A model generated the notes under the pieces. That model searched no databases, had not been told where the DNA came from, and worked only from the letters and a program-made list of their open reading frames with translations. Both the position numbers and the translations under genes were made by a program. From assembly GCA_038496445.1 (NCBI GenBank), contig JALMLS010000540.1, positions 124,001-188,000 on the forward strand: a stretch of DNA of 64,000 nt. The letters are read 5' to 3'. Positions 1 through 11,828 of the stretch are shown in pieces. This DNA is from Trichosphaerium sp. ATCC 40318. Taxonomy: Eukaryota > Discosea > Flabellinia > Trichosidae. The stretch's first letter is position 1, and each line of letters opens with the position of its first letter.

Positions 1-609
1 CACGATAAAACTAGGCTACCAGAAACGTCTAGTACGTTTTTTACCGTATAATTATACCAATCATCAATGTGTTTAATGGAAAACTTATTTTCGAGCTGTT
101 TAAAGGTTGTGAGATTGGGCATGAGTCAAAAACACTCACATCGATAATATAAGTCTTTAAAAACGCTGCTCGGTGGGGTTTTGAGTATTTACGGTGTTTT
201 GAGTGTGATTGTTGCTTTGTTAGAATTTTACTAAAGCGCATTTCGCTATCGTTGAAATATCCTCAAACGCATACTAAATTAAGCGTAAATACGCAACCAC
301 AGCTGTAGGTGTTGAAAGTAATTGTCAAACTACATAAAATACGATATAAGCACACCTTGAGGTATATTTGGACCTCTGCTTGTAACAAAACAGTGCACCT
401 TCATAGGCTACATAAACTGTCAACGACTTTCTAAAGATGTTGGTACGTACTGTAATCTGTCGTGTCACTGTAGGTAATTGCCACCTTGTTGGTACTTTTA
501 CTCTTTGGTCAGTGAAGGCAATGCAACCATTGTAGTATTTCAACTAATGGAACGCTGAAGACCAGCAGCGTTCTGAACCATACTAAACCACTACAACCAA
601 TAGTACAAC
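1..609. other. Intergenic, no gene recognised
   Basis: No reading frame here has family motifs or plausible exon chaining. The open frames on the minus strand between 41 and 543 are short, basic or cysteine-rich without pattern, and I treat them as chance. The last 60 bases are the likely promoter and leader of the ubiquitin-like gene that starts at 610. Confidence 0.5.
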
Positions 610-870
610 ATGGAAAAACCAGTCAACACTGCACATATATCTATCAAGACGGTAGAAGGCGGTACAATCACCGTTTGTATTGATACAGCCTCCACCATTA
701 AAGTTGTAAAACAAACAATCCAAGACCAAGAAGGCATTCCCGCACATCAACAACGCTTAATCTTTGCTGGCAAACTACTTGAGGACTCTCACACAGTTTC
801 CGACTACAATCTAAACTTTAACTCCACAATACATCTAAAGCTGGTCTATAAAAGTGAAGGCAAAGTGTAA
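610..870 (+). CDS. Free-standing ubiquitin-like protein without a C-terminal Gly-Gly
   Basis: An uninterrupted 86-residue frame is almost entirely one ubiquitin fold. Residues 8-77 follow ubiquitin closely: an initial beta strand, the [12 protein letters not shown] helix region, the [12 protein letters not shown] segment that carries the hydrophobic patch, and SDYNL....TIHLKL as the last strand. Ubiquitin and most modifiers end in RLRGG or a similar di-glycine. Here the tail is VYKSEGKV, so conjugation through the C-terminus looks impossible unless a hidden splice adds more. It could act as a non-conjugated ubiquitin-fold binding protein. No intron is needed. An AT-rich 3' region with AATAAATT follows at about 897. 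The fold assignment is secure; the role is not. Confidence 0.85.
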   Translation: MEKPVNTAHISIKTVEGGTITVCIDTASTIKVVKQTIQDQEGIPAHQQRLIFAGKLLEDSHTVSDYNLNFNSTIHLKLVYKSEGKV

Positions 871-1465
871 CATGCAATTTTAAAAAACAAACTATTAATA
901 AATTATTAACTCCCATACTGGCCGTCTCAACTCTTTTTTGTTTTCAATGCGGCATTGACTTCATATCAATCACGAGCACAATGTATACAAAACAATACAT
1001 CACGTGGTTTTACATAAGTTATAAAAGATGCGCTAAGGTGACTTCAAAAAGTCATTCTGTGAAGGATGTTGGACTGCAATGATCACAAAAGAGGTTGAAC
1101 TTCCGTCTATACCATCTCAGGCCTTGTAGCTACAATATACGAATAGTATAAAACACGTAAAATGCTACTGAGCGAGAAAAAACGGATTCCGTTAATATCA
1201 AAAATAAACTACAATTTCGGTTTTAAAACTTTGAAAACTGGAGTTACGTGCTTAGACAACAACCAACTCATTTGCACTTCTCCAATACGAACTCACTACC
1301 ACGATCGTGGAGCGAAACTGGTAGCTGTTAGGCTAATTTATATTGCCTATCACAGATTAACGAAAAAAAAAAGCGAACCAGTTTTCACAGAAGATCACAT
1401 TTTTTATTCCATTGTTTTAAAAGTACCGCAAGTGACTCGCAGGTGCGAGCATTACTTCTACATAC
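871..1465. other. Intergenic region before the large VIT/VWA gene
   Basis: About 600 bases with no supported gene. A long frame on the plus strand from 1162 to 1596 overlaps the start of the VIT gene in another frame and has no family signature, so I read it as a shadow. The segment presumably holds the terminator of the ubiquitin-like gene and the promoter of the next gene. Confidence 0.4.
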
Positions 1466-4400
1466 ATGTCAGAGTCCTTTACGTACTCTCTAAAGTCCGA
1501 AAACCAAAATGTTGGCGTATTGGAACGTTTGGATGTACAGGTGTTGGTATCGGGATTTATAGCTACTACAAGCGTATTGATGACGTTTTACAATGAATCA
1601 GGCGAAGATAAAGAAGTTGACGTACGACATGCCCGTTTAGCGCTAGTAATTTACAATGAGCGTAGCTAGAGTTCCCACTACCTACTGATGCTCAAGTGAT
1701 CGGCTACGCAGTTGATATTGATGGTAAACTCGTAAACGCCGTTATAGTTGAGGTATGTTGCTCGACGCGTTCGTGTAGGTCTTTAAGACAGCTATACGTT
1801 GCATACGTCACGAGCGTTAAATATCTATACTGACAAGTCCAAAGCACGACACTGCACGTATAGCGTTTGAAGCTGAAGACAGAAAAGTCATCAAAGACCG
1901 TTCGACAAAATCTGGAAGGGCAGCCACTTACACAGTAGCAGAACGCATCTCAGGTAATTGTTTTAGGACTAGAATATATCCATTCCCGAAGAAAGGCACG
2001 TTAAAAAAAAACCTTTAATTGGGTTGATGTTTTAACGGTTGTGTAGGACGCCGGACTATTCGAGTTGAATATCAATGGGACTTGGATTATTCGACAAGGC
2101 CTCTTTCTTATGGTTTACCGTTATCTTTTGGCAAACCTTTAGCGATGTATAAAGTCCACGTGCGTGTTATTTGAGACGACAAGAAGATGGTCTTATTTTT
2201 TGTGCATTAGGTTCAAGTGAATGCGCCTTCTGGTTGCGTACCTCAGCTAGCAACAGACTTTACAAAAGGTGTAAAATCTAAAATGAATCCGGTGACTAGG
2301 TACGCTAGCTCAAGCTAGCACGCAAGTTTGGCTAGCAACTTTTTTTTTCTTGAGTTTTTGGGCTTACTTTTCTAGTGGTCGCCACACCACATTTGAGTAC
2401 ATCAGTTCAGGTAAAAATATGAGCGTAAAGCACGGTATAGAACTTTCCATACAACAAGACACAAAACCTATAATGATAACACAACATAACGGTCAGGTAC
2501 ACATGAACTAAAGCACAATCTTGGTTGTTAATCAGTTTTACAAGCTTTACTTTGGCATACGTGATACGCCTCCATTGTCTATTAACAGCAAAAAAGACGA
2601 AGAATCCTTCAGTAGATTAGCTATATTTTGGGATGCTAGCTACTCTAGGCGACATGCTGATATAAAGAATGAGCTCTCCTTTATCTCACTTTTTTTAAAT
2701 CAAGTACCTTATTTCGTTTCCTCCACTTTAGTACTGATTATTTATCTCAAGCACAAATCAAGCGTAGTTGATGTGTTTGTATTCAGAAATGAATTGGAGC
2801 CAATGAGAACGTTTAAAATGGAACAAAAAGAGAAACAAGCATTGATTGAGTATCTAAAATCAGTGCGTCAAAATGATGTAAACCAATTTGTTAATGTGTG
2901 GTTTTAGCAAGTTTGTGATGGTGGTACTAACCTCGAGATGCTCAATATGTCACAAAGAGCTCCTGATGGATCTCCTTATGGGATTTTCCTCTTATTCACA
3001 GATGGCTTAAACACGATGTCAGATGTGAAGTTTCCTAAGTTTAGGACACTAACATATACAATAAACTCATCCAAAAAGGCTGATAAAGTGTCACTTAAAA
3101 TAATAGGCACGTGATTTGTTATAACAATTTTTCTAGTTGCTAACGATTTGTACTAGCCAAAAAAACAGGCGGACAGTACATTGATTTAACATCAACAAGT
3201 GCATCATTTGCATTAACAAAAGTTGGAGGGTATTGTTTTTACCAAACCAAATCCTTCTAACCTCTTTCAGCTTAGCTTATTCACTTCTATACATTACTGG
3301 AGATGAAAACGTATATGACGTATATCCCTCTATTCCTGTTGAATCAAGTGGTGTTGCTGTTAATATAGCTGGAAAGCTATCAAAGTCAAAGACTTCACGC
3401 ATTTATCTTGTACGAATAGTTTTTATTTCTTCATAGTTTTTCTCACGTTACCAGCACTATGGTTATGGCTCTGAAGTTACTGCAACTCAAGAATATATAC
3501 TTGACACAACGATGATCATGGAATCTAAAGCAGGTGGTATATTTTGGGCCCAAGCAAAGATTGAAGAGCTACAACTGTTTCCAGATGTTCCAGGCACAGC
3601 ACAAGCTATAACGGAGGTTAGCCACAACCTCACAACTTGTAAACGACTAACCATGTTTAGATTGGAAAATCGTTTCGTCTAGTTACACCTAATACATCAA
3701 TGATAGTCCTAGAAACACTTGACCAATACCTAAAGCGTATCCTAAACAAAAAGTGGAGCTTCCTTTCCACATTCTTAAATTTTTCTTATTTGAGCAAATG
3801 AGCTATGAACATCAGATGTTTTCTTAACTTTAAAGACTGCGTTGAACCTCCAAAAGAACTCGAAGATGTTTATTTCAAATACAAAGATGTGATAGAATCT
3901 AGAAAAGCGACAGAAATGAATGACAAGGATTTAAGGTTACACGCTGCTTTAACTCTCTGGAAGAGACGTGTTGCTTGGTGGAATAATAATTGCGCATCAC
4001 CAGAACACGCTGAACCTTTTATACTTCACGCTTTTGAGTATCCTAAAGGAGTAGATACATACTCCCGTGCAGGAGATTGGGGCCCGTATCAGTACGATAT
4101 AACAACCTTTAAATAACGTATGTTAGAGCACTAACACGTGTTTTAGTGAAGAACTTCAAAGGAAAGAGCAAGAAGCTAAACTTAAAGAAATTGAAGAGCG
4201 AGATAAAGTGGTAGCTCAGCTAAGAGAACTTATATCACACGTCAGAGATTCATTAAAAGGTTAGCAAATTAATCTTATTTATCACCATTTGTAATTATGT
4301 TTCTAGTGTTTAGAACGAATAAGAACACGTCCGTTGATATCCCAAATGTCGCTGGTCTGCTACAACAATTGGTTCTTGTAACAACGAAGCAACAAATTAC

Positions 4401-7400
4401 TTTTGAGAAATATGCAAACCTTGTAAAGGATCTAACGAATCTATACTGCACTGTACTGAACACGTTGAATATTCACGGGCTTTCAAGGGATGCTTTACTC
4501 GTATCAAAAATATCTTCTGCTGTTCACAATGTCACAGAAGAGTTCATAAGCTTCTTGGATACAGTCAAACAAGTACGCATCAAAAATGTACAGTCGGTGA
4601 CTTAATTCTCACTTCCCTTAAGGTAGTCGGTTGTGCTGATTCATTGAGGGATGATATTCCATCAAGTTTTGTGTTTAATGCTAGAGCTTTATCTCATATA
4701 TACACATTACTCATGCCTTTAAAATACTACGAACAGTTTCTTCAAAGCACTAAAGTCGCAAAAAGAAAATTCAAAAATCTAGACAAGGTACGCCTTATTC
4801 TGTTTTTTCGCCCACGTGTACTAATTTGACGACAAAAAGGAAACTATACCCTTGGATGCTAAACCTTTTACTGATATTGAAGAAGACATCGGAGTATTAC
4901 AAAGCGAAGTTGAGACGCTATTCAATAATTGGCAGAAGGGCATTGATATTGAAATTTCGTTACAATTCATAAGCGAGAGTATAGCACATACTGTACCAAA
5001 GTTTACTGAACTGTATAAAGAAGACCAGGTTCTTGGTGCTTACGCAAAACTTAATGTAAAGAAATGCAACTGCAGATCATTCTTTGAGGGATACAACAAC
5101 GGTAAGTCAAATAACCAAACAACACCATGCTGAGTTTTCTTGTAGCCTTGAATAACGTTGGATTACTGTTGATTACCTTCACATTGGAGCCTGGAGCTTA
5201 TGGATCAGAAGAAGTCTGTCAGGATGCTAAAAACGCGATATCTGACTGTGGGAACACTTTGAAGGCTTTAAAAAGTACAACGCAGAAACTTTGTTTAACC
5301 AGACTTCTAAACTCTTATCTAGGTATTGCACTTCACAATAAGCGTGTTGTACTTATTGAAAACGTTAACAATACCTTTGCCGATATTGCTGAGAGCGTTG
5401 ATCTAATTCAAGAGCTATCCAAAGATAAAAAGAAATTCCTGAGTGAATCATCAAAGTTATCAAAAAATGCTTCGAAGATGCTCTCTTATCTTACCGAGTT
5501 GTATAACTCCGGATCTGTTAATATTCTTCAACGTGTACATACTCACCAATCGTGAAACTCCGATCTAATCCCTAAACTAGGTCAGAGATTTGAAGAACAA
5601 CCTAACAACATTCGACAAAGCAGTAAAGTCAAAAACTCATCAATCAATTCAGAATGCTTCCAAAGATATATTCTATACTTGTGCCCGAGCAGCAGAAACG
5701 ATATCACCTGTGAATAGAATGTGGGATTGTTCAGGGAAGTTAAAATCACTAAAATCGTCTTTGGAAGTGTCTAAGAATTTGATTAATCATATGAACGATA
5801 CAAATAGTCCTATCGCTGATGTTAAGGTTCTTATTAACCAGTTTGTACGTCAATCTAAAGTTTTGTATGAAAGGAAAAGAATCTCACGTGTTTAGAAAAA
5901 AACTGTTGAATCTTTTGAGAACAAGTATTTGAAGGAGGACTTGAGAAGACGAATTAGAGATCACTCAGTGCTTCTTGATTTGTCGGATTTTTCCATTGAT
6001 GTCAATGCTATTTGCGAAATATCCAAGGCTCTTACACAAGCATCCGCCACTCAAATAGTCCGTGAGAAGCTCGTAGACTATATAATAATATTTGTGGGAG
6101 ATGCACAAGTACGTCACATGTCAAACAAACACGAACAGGCTACATCTTTCTTATCCATAAAAAACAGAACTATTTATCAATTGTCATTGATGCCTGCGAA
6201 AAAAGAGCAAGCGTTGACGTCTGGTCATACCTCAGAGGTTACTTGAATGAATTCAAGAATAAAAACAAACTAATGACAGGCAATTAACTCTATTATTCAA
6301 CATCTTTCTCTAACGTTTGAAACAATAGATGCAAGTGACTATGTATTAAACTCTCACAGTGTTCACTTGCTAAAAACAGCAAAGAAAAAGATTGATAGCC
6401 ATACCATTCTCGTAAGAAATATGATAAACTCCAAAAGCCATGATCCTAGTGATAACGACGCTTTGCTTGTCGATGCAGAGCGACTCTCACAGATGCTTGC
6501 AAGTCTCTTTTCTACCTCAATTGAGATCGTGAAGAGAAGTTGCTTGGTAAACATGGAATCTGTTCAAACATGCTCTGAGAGAATCCCTATAGATTTATTA
6601 CGTTTGCTAAACGACTTGAAACATAATGCATCATCATCAGGTATTGCATACTTGAGAGGCATAAAAGAACGGACTACGACTCTTGTGAAGAACATAAACA
6701 AGAAACTAGAAAGAGACTTCAACCATGATGACTTAATAAACCAACTAGCATCACTTAAGAACGACATTACTAAAACAACTGGTACAATCCTAGTTTCAAC
6801 CCAAAAATATTTAGCTGGTTGCTGTGTACTAACATATTTATCCTTGTAGAAAAGCTGATTAACAGTATTCAAGATGTTCTGCCAATTGCGAAAGTATTGC
6901 CTAAGTTAGCACGAATGCTTTCAGCTTGTGAATATAGTGAATTGCAAAGAGAAAAGCAGCCTCTATATCAACAAGATAGATCTTACCAAATGCAAGATTG
7001 TAGTCGCAAGGAGATGGAAATACGTCATGAAATGAAAGAGCTTCTTTTACATGAAGTGGATACACTAGGGATGGCCTGTAAGATGGCATCAGTGAGTAAA
7101 ATAGAAAAGACTCATAAAAATAGCAAATATAGAAGTAGACTTGTGCATGTGAATCAAAAAGATAAAGGGACTGTAAAAAATATGCTGAAGACTGTATTGG
7201 CTGTTACTCGTCAGTACGAGTGCTCACTTTCGGGTATTATAGAGGTCATACCTGAAAAACGTACGCCAAAAATGATAACAAATCTTGAATACTAAAAGAC
7301 AACTAGGAAAAAATGATATTATTATCGCAACTACTACATGTTTTGTTGATATTCTTTTATGCGAAACAAGTATACATTCTCTAGAAAAGACCCTACATAA

Positions 7401-9100
7401 CAGATTTATGTCATTGCGTAGAGAGATAAAGAACGGTACACCTAAAAAACCCAAAGTCTTTTCTCTTTTTCTTACTTTTTTTTAAGGCAATATACTTCCC
7501 CTTGTTAAAAGCTTGTTGATGGGACTTGACCACTGGAAACACTTGATGTGTAGATGGTGTTTAACATATCAGGTTAATAACTTAGATAAAATAACACAAG
7601 TAGAGCTAGAGAAAGAGACTTACGACCTATTAAACGCTATAGAAATGTTATTGGTTTCCACTCAAAAAAAGAGAAACGAAGTATTGCTTAAAGAGTATGT
7701 CGATAAATGCTTGATGCAGTTGAACTGGTTCTTGAATAATAGATCTTCTCTAGAGTCAAAATCAAGTACGTTACAGGTGCCATTTTAGCACGTTTATCTA
7801 AGTACTTTCTTTTAGATGTTTTGATTGAGGAAACAAAGAAAAGAAAACTATGGGATTCTTTAAAAGCACTTGAATGTGTAGTTACTGAAAAGGTACGAAT
7901 TAATTGTTTTTCTGTTAGTTTAATTGAAGAAGCACACGTGCGTGCATGAACTCAAAAGAAGAAAAAATAGCAAAAACCACTTGCATTGAAAGCTGCAATT
8001 TCCTTTGTTTTGAAATCATCACTAATCAACATTTAGCCGCTTCACTTGAGCACGCAGTTTTTGGATAAAGAAATAACTAAAGAAGCTATGTACACAGAGT
8101 ATCTTACGAAATCAACTAAACATGATACGAAACCAACGTTTTTCTTTGATATGTCATGGTTGTTCTTTAAAGAAAAAAAAGACAAGCTTGGTCGTCGTAT
8201 TCTATCAACACTCACAGAACACGCCAATGAAGATCCACAACCCCTGAGACTCGCTGGATACGCCTATGGATATCACGGATACAACGAGGATGCAATCAAT
8301 ATATTCAGACTGCTGAAGAAACTGCGTCCTGAAGAGCCTCAGTCACATCGAGATTTAGCATGTGCTTTGTCAAGAAAAGCGACATTGATTTGTAACTCTT
8401 CTCTTGCACGTGATGGAAAAATCTCTTCTTGTTCAAAAGAATGTGAAGAATTATTTAGAGAATCTCTATTACTTCTACATAACGTTGTAGTTGGTAAATG
8501 GGATGAACGTTTCGATCAAATCCAAGTTACATCTTTAATGGATTTTAACAGTATCATTAAAAAGCTAAAAAGATATGGCTTGTATCAAAACTTAGTTCAT
8601 GGTATAGGTACGCTCAATAATAATTATCAAGCGTATTAAACTTACCCACTTCTTTCAGATACAAGGCTCATTGCATCTACTGAGGTAGACTTGAGAGTGA
8701 CATTATTCTGGGACTGTGATAAAACAGATGTTGATTTAATGGTAACAGAACCTTCTGGAGAGAAATGCTATGCATTTCATAATAAATCATCAAATGGTGG
8801 TATGATGTCACGTGATTTTACATATGGATATGGCCCTCAAGAATATCTTATAAGGTGTTCAAATAGCGGAGAATACAAGGTAACTAAAAAACAACAACAA
8901 AAACATCTTTTTTTCCTAAAACAAAAAACTAGGTTGAAGCGAAGTTATTCTCAAATATTCAAAACCCAAGACCTGTCACTGCTTTTGTTCATGTGCAAGT
9001 AAACTTTGCACGTGAAAATGAAAAAAGTCAATTTTTTGTTACACAGTTGAATACAATGAAGCAAGCCAACGAAGTATGCACAATATCGTTTTATAAGTAA
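1466..9100 (+). CDS. Giant VIT-VWA-helical-TPR-DUF2135 protein
   Basis: A many-exon gene encoding roughly 2,000 residues. The VIT domain spans about 1490-2300 (GFIATTSVLMTFYNES, then LEFPLPTDAQVIGYAVDIDG after an intron at 1622-1665, then ARIAFEAEDRK and RRTIRVEYQWDLDYS). The VWA domain spans about 2600-3700 with an apparently intact metal site: WDASYS for DxSxS, GGTN for the threonine and FTDG for the aspartate. Next come TSMIVLETLDQYLK and an RVAWWNNN block (about 3690-3980), as in bacterial VIT/VWA proteins. A helical, coiled-coil-rich stretch (about 4140-7990) matches no family I recognise. TPR-like helices (8046-8640) follow, and then DUF2135 (8650-9100: DLRVTLFWDCDKTDVDLMVT, MSRDFTYGYGPQEYLIR, RPVTAFVHVQVNF). 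The start is the ATG just before the VIT strand. One intron (3107-3156) seems to have a GC donor. In bacteria this architecture is about 1,000 residues and poorly understood. The span is well supported; exon edges in the middle are approximate. Confidence 0.85.
4140..7990 (+). other. Helical insertion within the VIT/VWA/DUF2135 gene
   Basis: This part of the large gene separates the VWA/RVAWW block from the TPR-DUF2135 part. It is a chain of about a dozen exons, each open and rich in Leu, Lys, Glu, Ser and Asn in heptad-like patterns (for example 4309-4570, 5127-5530, 6370-6800 and 6850-7270). Donors are mostly GTACG or GTAAG. No catalytic motif or recognisable repeat is visible. Helical bundles of the vinculin, talin or spectrin kind are possible, but nothing I see proves one. 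Bacterial proteins of the same architecture do not usually have an insert this long. Confidence 0.6.
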
Positions 9101-9286
9101 CCCAAAAAAAAAACACCAAAGAAAAGTAAACATGTATAATAAAAAACACTTTATAACATGAAGAAGTTTAGATCAAAAGGTCACTAACCTCTTTGAATCG
9201 TTTAAGATAAGAGTAACGAAGCATCAACGGATTAATTTCGGGTGCTGTATGGTGAAGAAAGCACTTTTTGTGATGAGTACAAGTGT

Positions 9287-9775
9287 TTAATTAACATTAG
9301 GATTAGGATCCTTTAAAAGTCTTGGTATCATCTTCACTGCGACGTCTATTATTGTACCAACAGTACCTTGTTCATAATATGTTCCAATATCAAAACTCAC
9401 AGAAGAAAGATCATCATCCAATGGAGAAACTGTAAACGATTGCTCAAATTCGTATTCTCGCTCCTTAAAATGTGTTAAAAGATATGGATATTCTGAGAAC
9501 AACTTACATCATCAAAAACGACTTCAACGTTTACAATGACATCAAAACATATATTACACCTATGTGCTGACTCCAACTCAGCACAAAATTCGCCTACAAT
9601 TTCGAACCTACAGAGCTAGATAAGAATAACAAAATATTCTTTGTTAAATACTTTGATACTTACTCACGACGACAACACTCCTCAATACAGTTTATTGTAA
9701 ATTCGAACATACATGTATCAAAAAAACATAGCTTCTCGCTAGTACGATACTCATGTTTGGAACAACGTAAACTAC
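9287..9775 (-). CDS. Coding-like segment, possibly a small gene or a 3' extension of the BTB gene
   Basis: Three open segments read on the minus strand. About 9770-9660 is cysteine-rich (DGSLRCSKHEYRTSEKLC followed by CIEECCRRE before a GTAAG donor). About 9610-9520 reads FEIVGEFCAELESAHRCNIC and then VEVVFDD. 9502-9287 ends in KDPNPNVN and a stop. Splice signals are plausible (CTAG acceptor near 9618), but I could not connect the last two segments with a normal-sized intron. There is no domain match. It lies directly downstream of the BTB gene stop at 9799 on the same strand, so it may be an independent small gene or an alternative tail. Confidence 0.3.
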
Positions 9776-9798
9776 CATCCAATTAACAACAGGCCACT

Positions 9799-10954
9799 TT
9801 AAAAAACAATGTCGTACAAATCTGTTTCCTCAAACTCCAATCTAGATAGATCCATACTTGTATCTTTAATCCTAAAATTATCAAGTTGCTTTAGAAAGGA
9901 TTTGGCTTCTTTCAACTTGGTTTTACAGAATAGTGTGGTTTTTTTCAGCTCATTGAGAGTCTCTGTTCTTGAGATGTTCTGTAGGCTGTGAGACCGAAAA
10001 AAGGTAACAACAGCAGGGTGATCTCTCTTCAGTACTCCAGTGCATTCTTCACGGTCTATTTCCATATCATGTATCTCGCGCACCCACGCCTCAGCTGTGC
10101 ACACTTTTTCCTGTATATCTTTTGTTGATGTTGTTAGAAAAAGCAACAATGTCTCTTCAGTCACGTGTTTAGTATAATGTAGGGTCGCTGTTTTAACTTT
10201 AGACTTCCATAAGTCATCAAAGTTCGGCAAGTCACTCTTGAGATCTACTAGCATCTAGACCAAGACAAAAAGTGTTAACATAGCAACAATTCAAAGAATT
10301 CTATTTTTACCTGTAGCGCAGTAGTAGAATCGGCTTGCTTTAACACACGGTTCAAGGTGTCTGACAAAGCAATATTAAACTCAAAAAAGGCCAATAACTT
10401 CAAGATGGGTTTATACCATGTAGTGAATTTTGAGTACACTTTCTTGTAATAATCCCATTTACTTAATGTGATTTTAACTCCATACAGACAACTCAAGAAC
10501 ACTTCAAAATGCTCTTCACCCAAGTTATCTATTGCAGGCAAATACAATTTCATTCTAAGAGTCAACGTTATTAACTATTTTAAGCCGACTTGTTTATCTT
10601 ACTTGTTACTTCCTTTGTCAGATTGCCAAGCTTCTAAGAAATATCTGTTAGTCACCTCACAGTAGCTTAGACGTACTGGAGAACGCTGTTTGGAAGTAAC
10701 CTGTTCTTAAAAGGACAAATTTGTGTACTTTGTACTCGACATCTTGTACGACCTCTCAACATGTTAGTATGCGCGTTTTACGCACAGGTAAGTTCGTTTA
10801 CCAACGTAAAATCAGCGTAGTGCTTGTTCTCATATAAGCTCTGCAAAAACGCATCATTCGTCATAGTTAGAAGCTCACGAGATGGTTCTTCTATTGCTTG
10901 CGACTTTTTCGAAGGAGGCATAGCCAGTTGGGCCTCTTCTGCTTTTCTTTTCAT
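9799..10954 (-). CDS. BTB/POZ-domain protein with a helical C-terminus
   Basis: Exon 1 starts at the ATG at 10954 (MKRKAEEAQLAMPPSKKSQA, a nuclear-localisation-like basic start) and runs into NDAFLQSLYENKHYADFTL, the start of a BTB fold. Exon 2 (about 10720-10650) gives VEYKVHKFVLLRTGYFQTAF, the conserved H-x-x-VL-x-x-x-S/T-x-YF segment, and ends at a GTACG donor. Exons near 10610 and 10560-10310 give LYLPAIDNLGEEHFEVFLSC with LYG, the C-terminal half of BTB, then LLAFFEFNIALSDTLNRVL. The last exon (10243-9799) is a 150-residue helical region with no match. BTB proteins dimerise and often bring substrates to Cullin-3 ligases; no kelch or MATH domain is seen here. Confidence 0.75.
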
Positions 10955-11270
10955 TTTAGATTCTGTTGTAGTCAGCACGTGGAGCCTTAGTTTGGTATAA
11001 CTAAAATGGCTATTTCAATAAGTAGGTTAAGTCTGTTCCTATTATCTGAACGTGAATAATATTATCTGAGAGTGAATAACGCATTCCATCAGTGTTATAA
11101 TGGTGTATTGCTGAACATGTGGATTTAGCTTGACAAGTAACCAAAGAACAACTCTCATATTGCTTGCTATTCAGATTGCAGTACAACGCGCGCACGTGCA
11201 TGGCTGTTTTCGGACTGAATGCTATTGACTTTACGTTTAGCGTAATAGCCCTCAACCCTATCAGTGTAGA

Positions 11271-11592
11271 ATGAACGCGGGTACTGGTGCATCTAGGCGT
11301 ATTATCAACAAGCTAGGCAAGTGTCTTGTAAGCTGTGCACCGCAAGTACGTAAAATAACGTCTAAACGCTTTCTAATTATACGCCACATAAGACACTACA
11401 TTATGGTACATGCGTTGAAGGCAATATAACCAAGATGAAGAAAGGAGCTTGTGAAAAAGAATTTCAAGCCATGTATAAGTGCTACATGAATTCAGTACGC
11501 GTAATAAAACCTAAACACAACATCTGTACGCTATTTTAAATCAAACTAATCTATTTCACCATTAGATGGGTAGAGCAGGTAGACCAACATAA
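11271..11592 (+). CDS. Twin-CX9C mitochondrial protein, NDUFAF8-like
   Basis: Too short and too spliced to show as one open frame. The exons are 11271-11345, 11393-11494 and 11566-11592, all joined in phase 0 with GTACGT/GTACGC donors, giving 67 residues. The product has two exact CX9C pairs: C-APQTLHYGT-C, created only when intron 1 (47 bases) is removed, and C-EKEFQAMYK-C. This is the CHCH coiled-coil-helix signature of intermembrane-space proteins oxidised by the Mia40 pathway. The order (short basic N-terminus, CX9C with YG before the second Cys, a 12-residue loop, ACxxEFxAMxxC) matches complex I assembly factor NDUFAF8, which is 74 residues in humans. If the third intron is not removed, the tail differs and ends at 11539. 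CHCH status is secure; the orthology is inferred. Confidence 0.7.
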
Positions 11593-11828
11593 ACTACAAC
11601 GTCGTAGTATACTTTGAATGCAATTAAAGCCCTCACAACTAAAATCACTTGAAATGTACAAATCACAGAATCCTTGGACAAAAGAAAACAAACACAAATT
11701 CTACAGTCGAAATAAAGCTTTCTTTTATATGTTTTCTCACATGTGTTTTTCGTTTTAGCGATCAAAAGGCGGTTTTCTGTACATTATTTTTACAATACTT
11801 CTACAGGACACCACGACCCTTTATGTCC

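Noticed and set aside
1162-1596. 144-residue plus-strand frame upstream of the VIT gene
   Set aside because: It overlaps the VIT start in another frame and has no family motif. The VIT-domain reading from 1466 splices perfectly and fits the family.
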